Assembly: GCA_002255575.1 (NCBI GenBank)
Contig: NCAT01000004.1
Span: forward strand, 1-64,000
From: Acidocella sp. 20-57-95
GTDB taxonomy: Bacteria; Pseudomonadota; Alphaproteobacteria; Acetobacterales; Acetobacteraceae
Length of the DNA: 64,000 nt
Direction of reading: 5' to 3'
Numbering within the stretch: the stretch's first letter is position 1; every line of letters starts with the position of its first letter. Shown piece after piece: positions 43,790 to 53,159 of this stretch. The notes under the pieces were generated by a model. The model saw nothing but the letters and a program-made list of their open reading frames with translations, did not search any database and was not told the origin of the DNA. The translations under genes and the position numbers were made by a program.

Positions 43790-43811
43790 GGTGATCTCCA
43801 GAAAATGAAAT

Positions 43812-46178
43812 TTAGTTGCGAAGTGGCCGGCCGGTATCAATGATCGATTTGATCCGTGCCTGAGATTCCTTAGTCCGAACGAGCGACATGAAAGCCTGGC
43901 GTTCCAAATCCATCACGCTTTTCTCATCCATCACATCAATAATATCGGTCTCGCCACCGGTCAGAACCATGGCCAGATGGTCAGAAACCGTCACATCATG
44001 ATTTGTGGCGATTCCGCGTTTATGGAAGCCCTCGACTGCCATTTTTAATCCAACACGGCCACCAGGGCCAGGCAGCATCACGGTCTTGGGCTCAGGCGGG
44101 GTATAGTTGGCCGCCAATGCCAACGCCTTGGCTTTGGCATCTGCCAACAGCCGGTAGCGGTTCATGGTAATGCCGTCGGTTGGGCGCAGGAACATCAGTT
44201 CCTTCGCCTCAGCAGCAGATTTAGACACCGTGGCGGTGGAGATGGTCTCAAACACTTTGGCGACCGCCGGCATCGGGCCCTTCGGCATGTCCTTGGCGTG
44301 CTGCCAGCGTGTCAGCATGGTCGCACAACCACCCCAGCCAGGGATCAGCCCCACGCCAACTTCGACAAGGCCGATATAGCTTTCAGCATAGGCCTGCACA
44401 TGGTCCGTATGCAGCAGCAATTCGCAGCCGCCGCCAAGTGCCAAGCCCACCGGAGCCGCCACCACGGGAAATGGTGCGTAGCGCAGGCCGAGATACGCTG
44501 CCTGGCCCTGCTTGATGCCTTTTTCGATGTTGCCCCACATGCGGATATTAGCGGCAAACTGCACCAGCCCAATATTGGCCCCTTGCGAGAAATTGGTCTT
44601 TTGCGGCTGCTCACGCAGAATATCATCGTAGAACACCAGCGCCTGATAGCTCTTGGCCACCAGCGCCGTGGTTTTTTCAATGAGCGTAATGATGTCGCCA
44701 TCAATCATGTTGCGCGTCACACCCTGCACTTCGGCATGCACCTCAAAGCACAGCACGCCATCGCCAATATCCCACACGGAGGCATTCTTGTTGCCCAATA
44801 GTGGCTTTTTGCCGCGCTTGAAGTCTTCGAGCAGGATGACGCCTTCCGGGCGGCGGATCGGCTTGTAGGTACCTTCCAGCGTGTATTGCCCAGCCTCGGT
44901 GTAGAATTTACCGTTGCCGATTTTCTGCAAAATCGGCGGGACTGCGAGATTGAGCGTGGCGAGGTTGCTTGCCACCCATTCCGCGCCCAGCATGTCAATC
45001 AGTTCAAACGGGCCAAACTTCCATGTATAGCCAAGCCGCATGGCTTCATCGATGTCGGCGATGTCAGTTGCAATTTCCGGCACCAAGGAAGCGGTGTAAG
45101 CGAGCACGCGGCCTACCACGCCCCAAGCATATTTGCCGGCTTTGGTGTCAGCGCCCAGCAGCTTCTTCAAATCCTTGCGGGCTTCTTTAACTTCCGGGAT
45201 TTCCGGCTTCACGGCCGGGCGCCATTCCAGCGTGCCCGTGGCAGCCTTGCTTAAAATCAGCGCGGTTTTTTCGCGCTTACCGTCGGCACCGCGGGCTGAG
45301 CGGTAAAAGCCACCTTTGCCTTTTTTGCCGGTATACCCTTCGGCGATCATTTTATCGATCATCCCGGTATCGCGGTTCATGCTGTGGAACGCGTCAGATG
45401 GCGGCAGCAAGCGCGCCAGCGAGGCGTTCACATGCGGCCCAAGATCGATACCCACTAAATCCATCAGGCCGAAAATTCCGGTGGAGGGGAAGCCAAGTGG
45501 CTTGCCCATAATCAGGTCTGCTTCCTCAACCTCTAGCCCGCTTTCCAGCGCCAGCACCATCGCGGACTGGATCCAGTAAGTGCCGATGCGGTTGGCGATG
45601 AAGCCGGGGGTGTCGTTGCACATCACAACCGATTTACCCAAGGCGATATCAGCAAATTTTTCAACTGCAGCGAGCGCTTCCGGGTTTGTTTTCGGCCCGC
45701 CGACAACTTCCAGCAGCCGCATATAGCGCGGTGGATTGAAGAAATGGGTGATGCAGAAATCATGCACGATGGAATCCGGCAGTCCCGCGGTGAGTTCCTT
45801 CAACGGAATCGTCGAGGTGTTGGATGAAATCACTGAGCCCGGTTTACGCACCGCATCCAGCTTGTGGTAAAGTGCTTGTTTAATATCCAGCCGCTCGATC
45901 ACGGCTTCAACAATCCAGTCCACATCAGCCAGCTTACCAAGGTCATCTTCGGTGTTGCCCGCTGTGATCAACCGCACGGCCTTGCTACCCATCAAGGGTG
46001 CCGGGTCCATTTTCTTGAGCTTTTCGATCGCCCCTTCAGCAATCGCGTTGCGGTTCGCCTCACCCGCTTTCACGATGTCGAGCAGCAACACTTTATAACC
46101 CGCATTGGCAACATGGGCGGCAATGCTCGCCCCCATCACCCCGGCGCCGATCACGGCGACGGATTTAATTTCGGTCAT
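43812..46178 (-). CDS. 3-hydroxyacyl-CoA dehydrogenase / enoyl-CoA hydratase (FadN-like)
   Basis: The ATG at 46178 starts the Rossmann fold (VAVIGAGVMGASIAAHVANAG); the 788-residue protein thus has the dehydrogenase first and the crotonase-like domain after it, the FadN order rather than the FadB order. The NAD site, the His of the HFFNPPRYMRLLEVV motif and the second dehydrogenase domain are present, followed by the hydratase with the oxyanion-hole loop (APVGLALGGGCELLLHTDHVQA, GLIPGWGG). It does the two middle steps of beta-oxidation. It is separated from the thiolase stop by one base. Confidence 0.92.
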   Translation of the reverse strand: MTEIKSVAVIGAGVMGASIAAHVANAGYKVLLLDIVKAGEANRNAIAEGAIEKLKKMDPAPLMGSKAVRLITAGNTEDDLGKLADVDWIVEAVIERLDIKQALYHKLDAVRKPGSVISSNTSTIPLKELTAGLPDSIVHDFCITHFFNPPRYMRLLEVVGGPKTNPEALAAVEKFADIALGKSVVMCNDTPGFIANRIGTYWIQSAMVLALESGLEVEEADLIMGKPLGFPSTGIFGLMDLVGIDLGPHVNASLARLLPPSDAFHSMNRDTGMIDKMIAEGYTGKKGKGGFYRSARGADGKREKTALILSKAATGTLEWRPAVKPEIPEVKEARKDLKKLLGADTKAGKYAWGVVGRVLAYTASLVPEIATDIADIDEAMRLGYTWKFGPFELIDMLGAEWVASNLATLNLAVPPILQKIGNGKFYTEAGQYTLEGTYKPIRRPEGVILLEDFKRGKKPLLGNKNASVWDIGDGVLCFEVHAEVQGVTRNMIDGDIITLIEKTTALVAKSYQALVFYDDILREQPQKTNFSQGANIGLVQFAANIRMWGNIEKGIKQGQAAYLGLRYAPFPVVAAPVGLALGGGCELLLHTDHVQAYAESYIGLVEVGVGLIPGWGGCATMLTRWQHAKDMPKGPMPAVAKVFETISTATVSKSAAEAKELMFLRPTDGITMNRYRLLADAKAKALALAANYTPPEPKTVMLPGPGGRVGLKMAVEGFHKRGIATNHDVTVSDHLAMVLTGGETDIIDVMDEKSVMDLERQAFMSLVRTKESQARIKSIIDTGRPLRN

Positions 46179-46179
46179 G

Positions 46180-47316
46180 TTAGATCGCCTCCAACACCGT
46201 CGCGATGCCTTGCCCGCCACCGATGCATTGGGTGGCGAGCGCATATTTGCCGCCTTCGCGCTTCAGCACCGCCGCCGCCTTGCCGGTGATACGGGCCCCG
46301 GTAGCACCCAGCGGGTGGCCAAGGGCGATGGCACCACCATCAAAATTCACGATATCGGGGTTCAGGTCGAGGTCTTTGATGCAGGCCAAAGCCTGTGACG
46401 CAAAGGCCTCGTTTAGCTCAACCACGCTGAGATCTTTGGCGGTAATGCCTGCCCGTGCCAGCGCCTTGCGGGAGGCACCGACCGGCCCCACACCCATAAT
46501 TTCCGGCGCACAACCAGCCACGGCGATGGATTTGATGCGTGCCAGCATGGTCAGGCCATGTTTCACGGCATAATCTTCCGAGCAGACCAGCACCGCCGAA
46601 GCGCCATCCGTTAATGGTGAAGATGTCCCGGCGGTGACGGTCCCGGTTTGGCTGAAAGCTGGCTTCAGGCCTGCAAGACCTTCGGCTGAGGCATCCAGAC
46701 GAATGCATTCATCTAGCTCAACCATCGTTTTGCCATTGGAAACCGGCACGATCTCGTCCTTTAAGCGGCCATCTTTCTGCGCGGCGCCGGCTTTCTGGTG
46801 GCTTTTCAGCGCGAAAGCTTCCTGGTCAGCGCGGGTAATTTGCCATTGCGTGGCAACATTCTCCGCCGTGTCACCCATGCCCATGTAAGCGGCGGGGTTT
46901 TTGGCATAAAGCTTTGGCGAGGGAATTGGGTTATAGCCGCCCATTGGGATGCGGGTCATGCTTTCCACGCCCACGCACACAAACACGTCGCCCGCGCCCA
47001 TCTGGATAGCGCCCGCGGCAATATGGATGGAGGACATGGAGGAGCCGCAGAAGCGGTTCACTGTCTGACCGGCGGCCGAGATCGGCAGGTCCGCCAGCAG
47101 GCTGGTCAGGCGTGCCACGTTCAAACCTTGCTCCGCTTCCGGGAACGCGCAACCGACAATCACATCTTCAATATCTTCCGGCTTTACGCCGGTCCGTGTG
47201 ATCAGCCCACGCACCACTTCGGCGGCCAGTTCGTCGGGCCGAACCCGGGCAAAGCTGCCTTTTTTGGCAGGGGCAAAGGCAGAACGGGCATAACCCGCGA
47301 TCACAACATTGGTCAT
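46180..47316 (-). CDS. Acetyl-CoA C-acyltransferase (thiolase)
   Basis: The 378-residue thiolase has the nucleophile Cys in NRFCGSSMSSIHIAAGAI, the His in GGAIALGHPLGATGAR and the second Cys in ALATQCIGGGQGIATVLE. The sequence is of the FadA/degradative type and runs as the first enzyme gene of the operon. It cleaves 3-ketoacyl-CoA to acetyl-CoA; it could also feed the PHA pathway in reverse. A MerR regulator ends 27 bases upstream on the same strand. Confidence 0.93.
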   Translation of the reverse strand: MTNVVIAGYARSAFAPAKKGSFARVRPDELAAEVVRGLITRTGVKPEDIEDVIVGCAFPEAEQGLNVARLTSLLADLPISAAGQTVNRFCGSSMSSIHIAAGAIQMGAGDVFVCVGVESMTRIPMGGYNPIPSPKLYAKNPAAYMGMGDTAENVATQWQITRADQEAFALKSHQKAGAAQKDGRLKDEIVPVSNGKTMVELDECIRLDASAEGLAGLKPAFSQTGTVTAGTSSPLTDGASAVLVCSEDYAVKHGLTMLARIKSIAVAGCAPEIMGVGPVGASRKALARAGITAKDLSVVELNEAFASQALACIKDLDLNPDIVNFDGGAIALGHPLGATGARITGKAAAVLKREGGKYALATQCIGGGQGIATVLEAI

Positions 47317-47343
47317 TTAGCTCTCCGGTTTCTCTAGCAAGTT

Positions 47344-47775
47344 TTAACTATTCCGGCTCGCCAAAATCGCCATTGATTGGCGTTCAATTTCAGTAAGCTC
47401 GGATAGGCTCTCATCAATCGCGGCACGCTGTTCGGATAATTTAACCATCCGCTTGCGAACCGCTGCCAGCAATTGGCGTAATTGCACATGGTGGGCGGGG
47501 TCTACGTCATAAAGGTCAAGGAACTCCTTGATTTCACGGAGCGAAAACCCCAGCCTTTTACCGCGTAAAATCAGCATCAGCCGGGCACGGTCACGATGGG
47601 TATAAACCCGCGTGGTGCCGGCACGTTGCGGCGAAATCAGGTTTTTGTCCTCGTAGAACCTTATGGTCCGGGCTGTTACACCAAGCTGGCGGGCCAGTTG
47701 GCTTACCGAGTACAAAGCAACAGCATCATTCGCCGCTGCAATTTCCGCTTCTTCTACACTCATCGTCTCAGCCAT
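47344..47775 (-). CDS. MerR-family regulator of the beta-oxidation operon
   Basis: The 143-residue protein has a winged-helix MerR domain (YSVSQLARQLGVTARTIRFYEDKNLISPQRAGTTRVYTHRDRARLMLI) and a short coiled-coil dimerisation helix. It has no metal-binding Cys set, so it belongs to the organic-ligand branch, similar to LiuR-type regulators of acyl-CoA catabolism. It is 27 bases before the thiolase gene on the same strand and may be autoregulated. A GTTC-N6-GAAC element and a TATAAT-like -10 are found upstream. Confidence 0.88.
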   Translation of the reverse strand: MAETMSVEEAEIAAANDAVALYSVSQLARQLGVTARTIRFYEDKNLISPQRAGTTRVYTHRDRARLMLILRGKRLGFSLREIKEFLDLYDVDPAHHVQLRQLLAAVRKRMVKLSEQRAAIDESLSELTEIERQSMAILASRNS

Positions 47776-47819
47776 TGTCTCTAAGCCTCACTTCTTATTC
47801 ATTCGGGATATTATAATTC

Positions 47820-47833
47820 GTTCCATAATGAAC
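47820..47833 (-). promoter_or_regulatory. Candidate operator and promoter of the MerR operon
   Basis: GTTC-N6-GAAC lies about 45 bases before the merR-type ATG. A TATAAT hexamer in the - strand orientation occurs at 47815-47810, next to the repeat. A clear -35 hexamer is not evident, as is common for MerR promoters. A single occurrence, so this is tentative. Confidence 0.3.
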
Positions 47834-47919
47834 AGTTCCGTTTATTGACGCAAAGAGTATCGCGTTAACGTATAGGGTATATTCGTTATTTTGTCACGCC
47901 CCCTTTTAACAAAAATCTA

Positions 47920-49665
47920 TCAGGGCGGCGTTTTTGCGGCCAGCTTGCCCAGCTCTTCGGCCACCAACTCCTTTTTGGAGAGCTTGCCGACCATCGTTTT
48001 TGGCAGCGTATCGCGAATTTCCACGTCCTTGGGAATCTCGATTTTATTGAGATGCTCCTGCAGGAAGGTTTTGATCTCAGCCGCCGTCGCGGTGGCACCC
48101 GGCTGCAAAGTGACGAATAATTTTGGCGCCTGGCCACGGTAACTATCTGGTATGCCGATGGCGATGGCATCCTGGACGGCCGGGTGCAGATAGGCGGCTT
48201 CCTCAATAACGCGCGGATACACGTTATAGCCACCGCACAGGATGAGGTCCTTAATTCGGTCCACGATGAATAAGTAGCCGTCCTCATCGAGGTAGCCGAT
48301 ATCGCCGGTCCGCAGCGCCCCATCCACGAATACGGCTTCCGTTTCGGCCGGGCGGTTGTAATAGCCCTTCATCACTTGTGGGCCGCGTACACAAATCTCG
48401 CCGCGCTCACCTTGCGCTAGTATGGTTTGTGGGCTGGCCGGGTCACGAATTTCCACCACCGTGCCGGGCAGCGCAATGCCGACTGAGCCGCGCCGCACCC
48501 CAGATACCGGAGTGGCGGTGACAACCGGGGAGGTTTCAGAAAGCCCATAGCCTTCCAGCACTTTGCAGCCGGAAAGCCGCTCAAACCTATCTGCCACTTC
48601 CGCTGCAATTGGCGCGCCGCCGGAGATACAGAATTTTATGAAGCTTAGGTCTTGGCCTTTGCCATCCTTGCCCTGCGCGGCATTGCTGATGGCGGTATAG
48701 AGTGTTGGCACGCCTGGCATAATGGTGGGGCGGCGGCGCAGAATGGTCTGCATCAGCAGCTTGATATCGAGCCGGGGGAGCAAAATCAGTTCCGCACCGA
48801 TGGCGATCCCCAGATTCATCACAGTTGTCATGGCGAAAACATGGAAAAACGGCAAAATGCCCATGATCCGCTCCTCGCCTTCAACCAGCGGCGGGCCGGA
48901 GGCGAGAACTTGTTGCACGTTGGCCGTTATGTTGGCGTGGGTGAGCATGGCGGCCTTTGGCACGCCAGTGGTCCCGCCGGTGAATTGCAGTGTTGCCACA
49001 TCGCTCAGCGGGTCGATCACAACCGGTGCCGGCTTTGTGGCGATGGCGCTGAGGGCGGCGAAGGTGATGTAGGGCGATTGATTGGGAATCGTCGCCAGTT
49101 CCTTGGCCTTGAACAATCTGAACAACAGCGCCTGCAGCCCCGGCAAGGCCGCTTCCATCGAACACATAATCACGCGCTTGAACACGCCGCGGGCGGCTAA
49201 CTTACCAATTTTATCTTGAATGAGGGCAAGGTCGAGCGAGACGATGATTTCGACTCCAGCATCCTTGGCCTGATTTTCAATCTCACGCTCAGTATAAAGC
49301 GGGTTGAAATTCACCACCGTGCCGCCGGCTTTCAGCGTGGCATAGTACATCACCACAAAATAGGGCGTGTTGGGCAGGCACAGCCCCACTTTCACACCAC
49401 GCGCCACGCCGATTTTCTGCAAACCCGCCGCTGCGGCATCCACCATCTGGCCAATTTCGGTCCAATGATAGCGCTTGCCCAGAAAATCGATGGCTGGGCG
49501 GCTGCCAAAACGCGCGACCGCCTGGTCCAGCATTGTATAAGCCGGTACCGGGGTGAATTTTAATTCCAAGGCCGCCGAAAGCGGCAAGAGCCCGTCCATC
49601 ATTTCCTCCAGCGAACTTAACTGGCTTATTATGCCCAATACGTCTTTATCTGACGTAAACGTCAT
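47920..49665 (-). CDS. fadD: Long-chain-fatty-acid--CoA ligase (FadD-like)
   Basis: The ATG at 49665 gives 581 residues; the in-frame codon at 49692 adds a short tail. Motifs of the AMP-forming ligase family are intact: LQFTGGTTGVPKAAMLTH (P-loop), GYGLSETSP, YNRPAETEAVFVDGALRTGDIGYLDEDGYLFIVDRIKDLI and the C-terminal MVGKLSKKEL with the acyl-adenylate Lys. It activates fatty acids at the inner membrane face, feeding the beta-oxidation operon immediately downstream on the same strand (145 bases to the merR gene). Confidence 0.92.
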   Translation of the reverse strand: MTFTSDKDVLGIISQLSSLEEMMDGLLPLSAALELKFTPVPAYTMLDQAVARFGSRPAIDFLGKRYHWTEIGQMVDAAAAGLQKIGVARGVKVGLCLPNTPYFVVMYYATLKAGGTVVNFNPLYTEREIENQAKDAGVEIIVSLDLALIQDKIGKLAARGVFKRVIMCSMEAALPGLQALLFRLFKAKELATIPNQSPYITFAALSAIATKPAPVVIDPLSDVATLQFTGGTTGVPKAAMLTHANITANVQQVLASGPPLVEGEERIMGILPFFHVFAMTTVMNLGIAIGAELILLPRLDIKLLMQTILRRRPTIMPGVPTLYTAISNAAQGKDGKGQDLSFIKFCISGGAPIAAEVADRFERLSGCKVLEGYGLSETSPVVTATPVSGVRRGSVGIALPGTVVEIRDPASPQTILAQGERGEICVRGPQVMKGYYNRPAETEAVFVDGALRTGDIGYLDEDGYLFIVDRIKDLILCGGYNVYPRVIEEAAYLHPAVQDAIAIGIPDSYRGQAPKLFVTLQPGATATAAEIKTFLQEHLNKIEIPKDVEIRDTLPKTMVGKLSKKELVAEELGKLAAKTPP

Positions 49666-49718
49666 ACTAACCTGTCCAGCGCCGTGATGCAAGAAACCTT
49701 CAGTTAAACGATATCGTC

Positions 49719-49747
49719 AAAAAAAACGGGGCCCACAGGCCCCGCTT
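49719..49747 (-). terminator. Rho-independent terminator of the cold-shock gene
   Basis: In - strand reading the stem is CGGGGCC, loop TGTG, GGCCCCG, then eight T. It lies 24 bases after the csp stop and separates it from fadD. Confidence 0.88.
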
Positions 49748-49770
49748 CATATTGCTCAATGCCTTAATGA

Positions 49771-49974
49771 TTAGACGGCTTTTAGGTTGATCGCCGCCGC
49801 CTTGCCGCGTTCCATCGCCACTTCGAATGTGACCTTCTGGCCCTCATTCAAGCCGCGCAAACCCGCCGCCTGCACGGCCGTAATATGTACGAACACATCC
49901 TTGCCGCCATCAGCCGGCACGATAAACCCAAAGCCCTTGGTGGTGTTGAACCATTTCACTGTCCCGGTAGCCAT
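49771..49974 (-). CDS. CspA-family cold-shock protein
   Basis: The 67-residue single cold-shock domain has both RNA-binding motifs, KGFGFI (RNP1) and VFVHI (RNP2), and starts [16 protein letters not shown]. It is an RNA chaperone; a copy of this type is usually needed for normal growth as well as cold. A terminator follows it and a 339-base gene-free region with its likely long leader lies before it. Confidence 0.95.
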   Translation of the reverse strand: MATGTVKWFNTTKGFGFIVPADGGKDVFVHITAVQAAGLRGLNEGQKVTFEVAMERGKAAAINLKAV

Positions 49975-50313
49975 TCTTAGTCGTCGCTCCTTAACTTACC
50001 CGCCGCGCGCCCGCCGCGCGGTTAAGAGGGACAACCGGTGATTGGAAGGTCTTGTAGGCTTCCCGTCACCAGGACCGCGCGTCAAGTCAAGCCAAAGTCG
50101 ATTGCCCCTAATTTCACGCAGAAACACACCGGAATGTCAACGATAACCTGAAAAGACTCAAAGTTCGCCTTGGTTTGCGGTGTTTTATTACGTTATGCGT
50201 TACAACGTCTGGCTGACACTTGGCCCGCTAAAGCAGTGCTCCTGCCCTTCCGGTTTTCACAAATCCGCGCCATAAGGCCTCCAACACTAATAAACACGAG
50301 GAGAAGCCACACT
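49975..50313. other. Divergent promoter region between csp and acs
   Basis: These 339 bases hold no convincing ORF. The csp side begins with GC-rich inverted sequence (CCCGCCGCGCGCCCGCCGCGCGG around 49998-50022) that could fold in the csp leader, as cold-shock leaders often do. The acs side ends with the GAGGAG ribosome site at about 50299-50304. No clear -35/-10 pair stands out. Confidence 0.45.
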
Positions 50314-52248
50314 ATGTCTGATGCTGATATTGTTGCGATTAAACCGGAAATTGCCGCGCACGCGCTGGTAAGCACCACCCAGTACAAGGATATGTATGCG
50401 CGCGCCGCCAACACGCCGGATGCGTTCTGGGCCGAGGAATGCAAGCGCATTACGTGGATGAAGGCCCCCACCAAGATCAAAAACACCTCCTATACGGGCG
50501 ATGTTTCGATCAAATGGTTTGAAGATGGCACGCTGAACGCCGCCGCCAACTGCCTGGACCGGCATCTGGCTGAGCGTGGCGACCAGGTGGCCATTATCTG
50601 GGAGGGCGATGACCCGAACGATTCCAAAAAAGTCACCTACCGGGAGTTGCATGAGAAGGTCTGCCGTCTGGCCAATGCCATGACCGCGCAGGGCATCAAA
50701 AAAGGCGACGTGGTGACCGTTTACCTGCCGATGATTGTGGAAGCGGCGGTAGCGTTGCTGGCCTGCGCGCGCATCGGTGCCATCCATTCCGTGGTGTTCG
50801 GCGGCTTCTCCCCGGATTCACTCGCCAACCGTATTCAGGATTGTAATTCGGTCGCGCTGATCACCGCTGATGAAGGCCGCCGCGGTGGCCGCAAGGTGGC
50901 GCTGAAGGTGAATGCCGACGCCGCGCTGAAAACCTGCCCGTCCGTGAAAACCGTGATCGTGGTGAAAGCCACCGGCGGCGCAGTGGACATGCAGGCCGGC
51001 CGCGACGTGTGGTACGAGGACGTAACCGCCGCCGCTTCCGCTAGCCACCAGGCTGCCGAAATGAACGCTGAGGACCCGTTATTCATCCTCTACACCTCCG
51101 GCTCCACCGGCAAGCCGAAGGGCGTGCTGCACACCACCGGCGGCTACATGGTATGGGCCAGCTTCACGCATCAATACGTGTTCGATTATCACCCCGGTGA
51201 GATTTACTGGTGCACGGCCGACGTGGGCTGGGTGACCGGCCACACCTACATTGTGTATGGCCCGCTCGCCAATGGGGCGACCACGTTGATGTTCGAAGGC
51301 ATTCCGAACTACCCGGATACCTCGCGCTTCTGGCAGGTGATTGATAAGCACCAGGTGAATATTTTCTACACCGCGCCGACTGCCATTCGTGCCCTGATGC
51401 GCGACGGCGACGGCCCCGTGAAGAAGACCTCCCGCAAATCACTGCGGGTGCTGGGCTCGGTGGGCGAGCCGATCAACCCGGAAGCCTGGAACTGGTACTA
51501 CCGCGTGGTGGGCGATGAGCGCTGCCCGATTGTGGATACCTGGTGGCAGACCGAAACCGGCGGTATTCTCATCTCCCCGCTGGTCGGCGCGATTGCCCAG
51601 AAGCCGGGTTCCGCCACCCTGCCGCTGCCGGGCGTGAAACCAATGCTGGTGGACGGCGATGGCCATGAGCTGCACGGCGCAACCGAAGGCAATCTTTGCA
51701 TCTCCGACAGCTGGCCCGGCCAAATGCGCAGCGTGTATGGCGACCATGAGCGTTTTGTGCAGACCTATTTCTCGACCTTCAAAGGCTTGTACTTCACCGG
51801 TGATGGTGCGCGCCGCGACGCCGATGGCTATTACTGGATCACCGGCCGCGTGGATGACGTGATCAACGTATCCGGTCACCGCATGGGCACGGCGGAAGTG
51901 GAATCCGCACTCGTGGCGCACACCCTGGTGGCGGAAGCAGCCGTGGTGGGCTACCCGCACGACATTAAGGGCCAGGGCATTTATGCCTATGTCACCTTGA
52001 TTGCAGATGCGACCCCAAGCGAGGAGCTTCGCAAGGAGTTGGTGGCCTGGGTCCGCAAGGAAATCGGCCCCATCGCCGCGCCGGATGTGATCCAGTGGGC
52101 ACCTGGGCTGCCAAAAACCCGCTCCGGTAAAATCATGCGCCGGATTTTGCGTAAGATTGCCGCGAATGAGACGGATAGCTTGGGCGATACATCGACCCTG
52201 GCTGACCCGGGCGTAGTGACGGATCTGGTGGATAACCGGGCTGGGTAG
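50314..52248 (+). CDS. acs: Acetyl-CoA synthetase
   Basis: The start at 50314 follows a GAGGAG site. The 644-residue enzyme matches Acs throughout: [21 protein letters not shown], the P-loop [20 protein letters not shown], the WWQTETGG motif, the ACS-specific [29 protein letters not shown] block and the C-terminal [16 protein letters not shown], whose Lys is the known acetylation site. It converts acetate, ATP and CoA to acetyl-CoA, the opposite direction to Pta-AckA at 16.6-19.1 kb. A terminator follows 22 bases after the stop. Confidence 0.97.
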   Translation: MSDADIVAIKPEIAAHALVSTTQYKDMYARAANTPDAFWAEECKRITWMKAPTKIKNTSYTGDVSIKWFEDGTLNAAANCLDRHLAERGDQVAIIWEGDDPNDSKKVTYRELHEKVCRLANAMTAQGIKKGDVVTVYLPMIVEAAVALLACARIGAIHSVVFGGFSPDSLANRIQDCNSVALITADEGRRGGRKVALKVNADAALKTCPSVKTVIVVKATGGAVDMQAGRDVWYEDVTAAASASHQAAEMNAEDPLFILYTSGSTGKPKGVLHTTGGYMVWASFTHQYVFDYHPGEIYWCTADVGWVTGHTYIVYGPLANGATTLMFEGIPNYPDTSRFWQVIDKHQVNIFYTAPTAIRALMRDGDGPVKKTSRKSLRVLGSVGEPINPEAWNWYYRVVGDERCPIVDTWWQTETGGILISPLVGAIAQKPGSATLPLPGVKPMLVDGDGHELHGATEGNLCISDSWPGQMRSVYGDHERFVQTYFSTFKGLYFTGDGARRDADGYYWITGRVDDVINVSGHRMGTAEVESALVAHTLVAEAAVVGYPHDIKGQGIYAYVTLIADATPSEELRKELVAWVRKEIGPIAAPDVIQWAPGLPKTRSGKIMRRILRKIAANETDSLGDTSTLADPGVVTDLVDNRAG

Positions 52249-52270
52249 GTTTTGAGATCAGAGCGAAATG

Positions 52271-52299
52271 AAAAGGCCGGGGGTAACCCCGGCCTTTTT
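52271..52299 (+). terminator. Rho-independent terminator of acs
   Basis: AAAAGGCCGGGGG, a three-base TAA loop, CCCCGGCCTTTTT, 22 bases after the stop. Confidence 0.92.
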
Positions 52300-52515
52300 G
52301 TTGATCTCACAGCTATTACTTTTATCATACCGTTATTTTAAACCGCCCCCAATGCAAACGATAAATCATGCTGCGGGCATCCAGGCTAGGATTACTAAGA
52401 CCTAAGCTAAATAATGAGTGTATCGAGACATTGCCCGCCGCAAGCGTGGGATGGGTGGCGCTGCGCCGCCATGACAAAATGAGTCCGCTAAGCGACGCAC
52501 CCCACCGGTCATACG

Positions 52516-52578
52516 CGCGAAGGCGAGTATCTTCTTGTTTCTTAATCAACGCAGCTCAAGAAGATTCTCGCCTTCGCG
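52516..52578. repeat. Palindromic element, CGCGAAGGCGAG type
   Basis: The left arm CGCGAAGGCGAGTATCTT (52516-52533) pairs with the right arm AAGATTCTCGCCTTCGCG (52561-52578) at 17 of 18 positions, with a 27-base loop. The same element recurs 356 bases on at about 52872-52934. Elements of this kind are scattered in alphaproteobacterial genomes. Confidence 0.75.
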
Positions 52579-52665
52579 AGAATGACGATAGGGGGCGGGA
52601 TGGCGACGGCTGGCCGGGATGACGAGCAGGCCGGGGATTTGGTGCGATGGTTCAGCGTTAACCCT

Positions 52666-52778
52666 GTCATTGCGAGGCGCGCGTAGCGAGCTGTGGCAAT
52701 CCAGCATGTGTCCGCGTGCGCAGCCTAACGTGAGGACCCTGGATTGCTTCGGCCCGCGAACGCGGGCCTCGCAATGAC
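52666..52778. repeat. Palindromic element, GTCATTGCGAGGC type
   Basis: GTCATTGCGAGGC (52666-52678) pairs with GCCTCGCAATGAC (52766-52778); inside, CAATCCAG and CTGGATTG form a second nested stem. The second unit repeats it at about 53022-53110, with its right arm altered (CTTTTCGCAACGACG). Such motifs resemble repeat elements described in alphaproteobacteria. Confidence 0.7.
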
Positions 52779-53159
52779 GGGATTATCTGGGGTAGAGCCA
52801 AGCCGTGGATGCCGGCCTGCGCTGGCATGACGAAATAGGTCCGCTAAGCTACGCACCCCTCCGGTCATACGCGCGAAGGCGAGTATCTTCTTGTTTCTGA
52901 ATCAACGCAGTTCAAGAAGATTCTCGCCTTCGCGAGAGTGACGATAGGGGGCGGGATAGCTACGGCCTACGGGATGACGAGTAGGCCGGGGATGTGGTGC
53001 GATGGTTCAGCGTTAACCCCGTCATTGCGAGGCACGCGTAGCGAGCCGTGGCAATCCAGCATGTGTCCACGGGCGCCGTCTAATGTGAAGACCCTAGATT
53101 GCTTCGGCGCTTCGCTTTTCGCAACGACGTTGGGAGGCCGCGCGACGATGCGGAGGGGT

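Larger units (their letters stand above)
52483..53125. repeat. Tandem palindromic repeat block (two copies, 356-base period)
   Basis: The 911 bases between acs and the next gene contain no gene, only a repeat unit present twice: 52483-52838 complete, and 52839 to about 53125 with the end divergent or missing. The two are about 90% alike over 270 bases. Each unit contains two stem-forming palindromes (see 52516-52578 and 52666-52778) and several ATGACG borders. No ORF is conserved between units. They look like non-autonomous palindromic elements, duplicated in tandem. Copies elsewhere in the genome are expected but cannot be seen here. Confidence 0.75.

Noticed and set aside
52483..53125. CRISPR array
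   Set aside because: Only two units of 356 bases with internal palindromes, no short regular repeats with unique spacers, and no cas genes.
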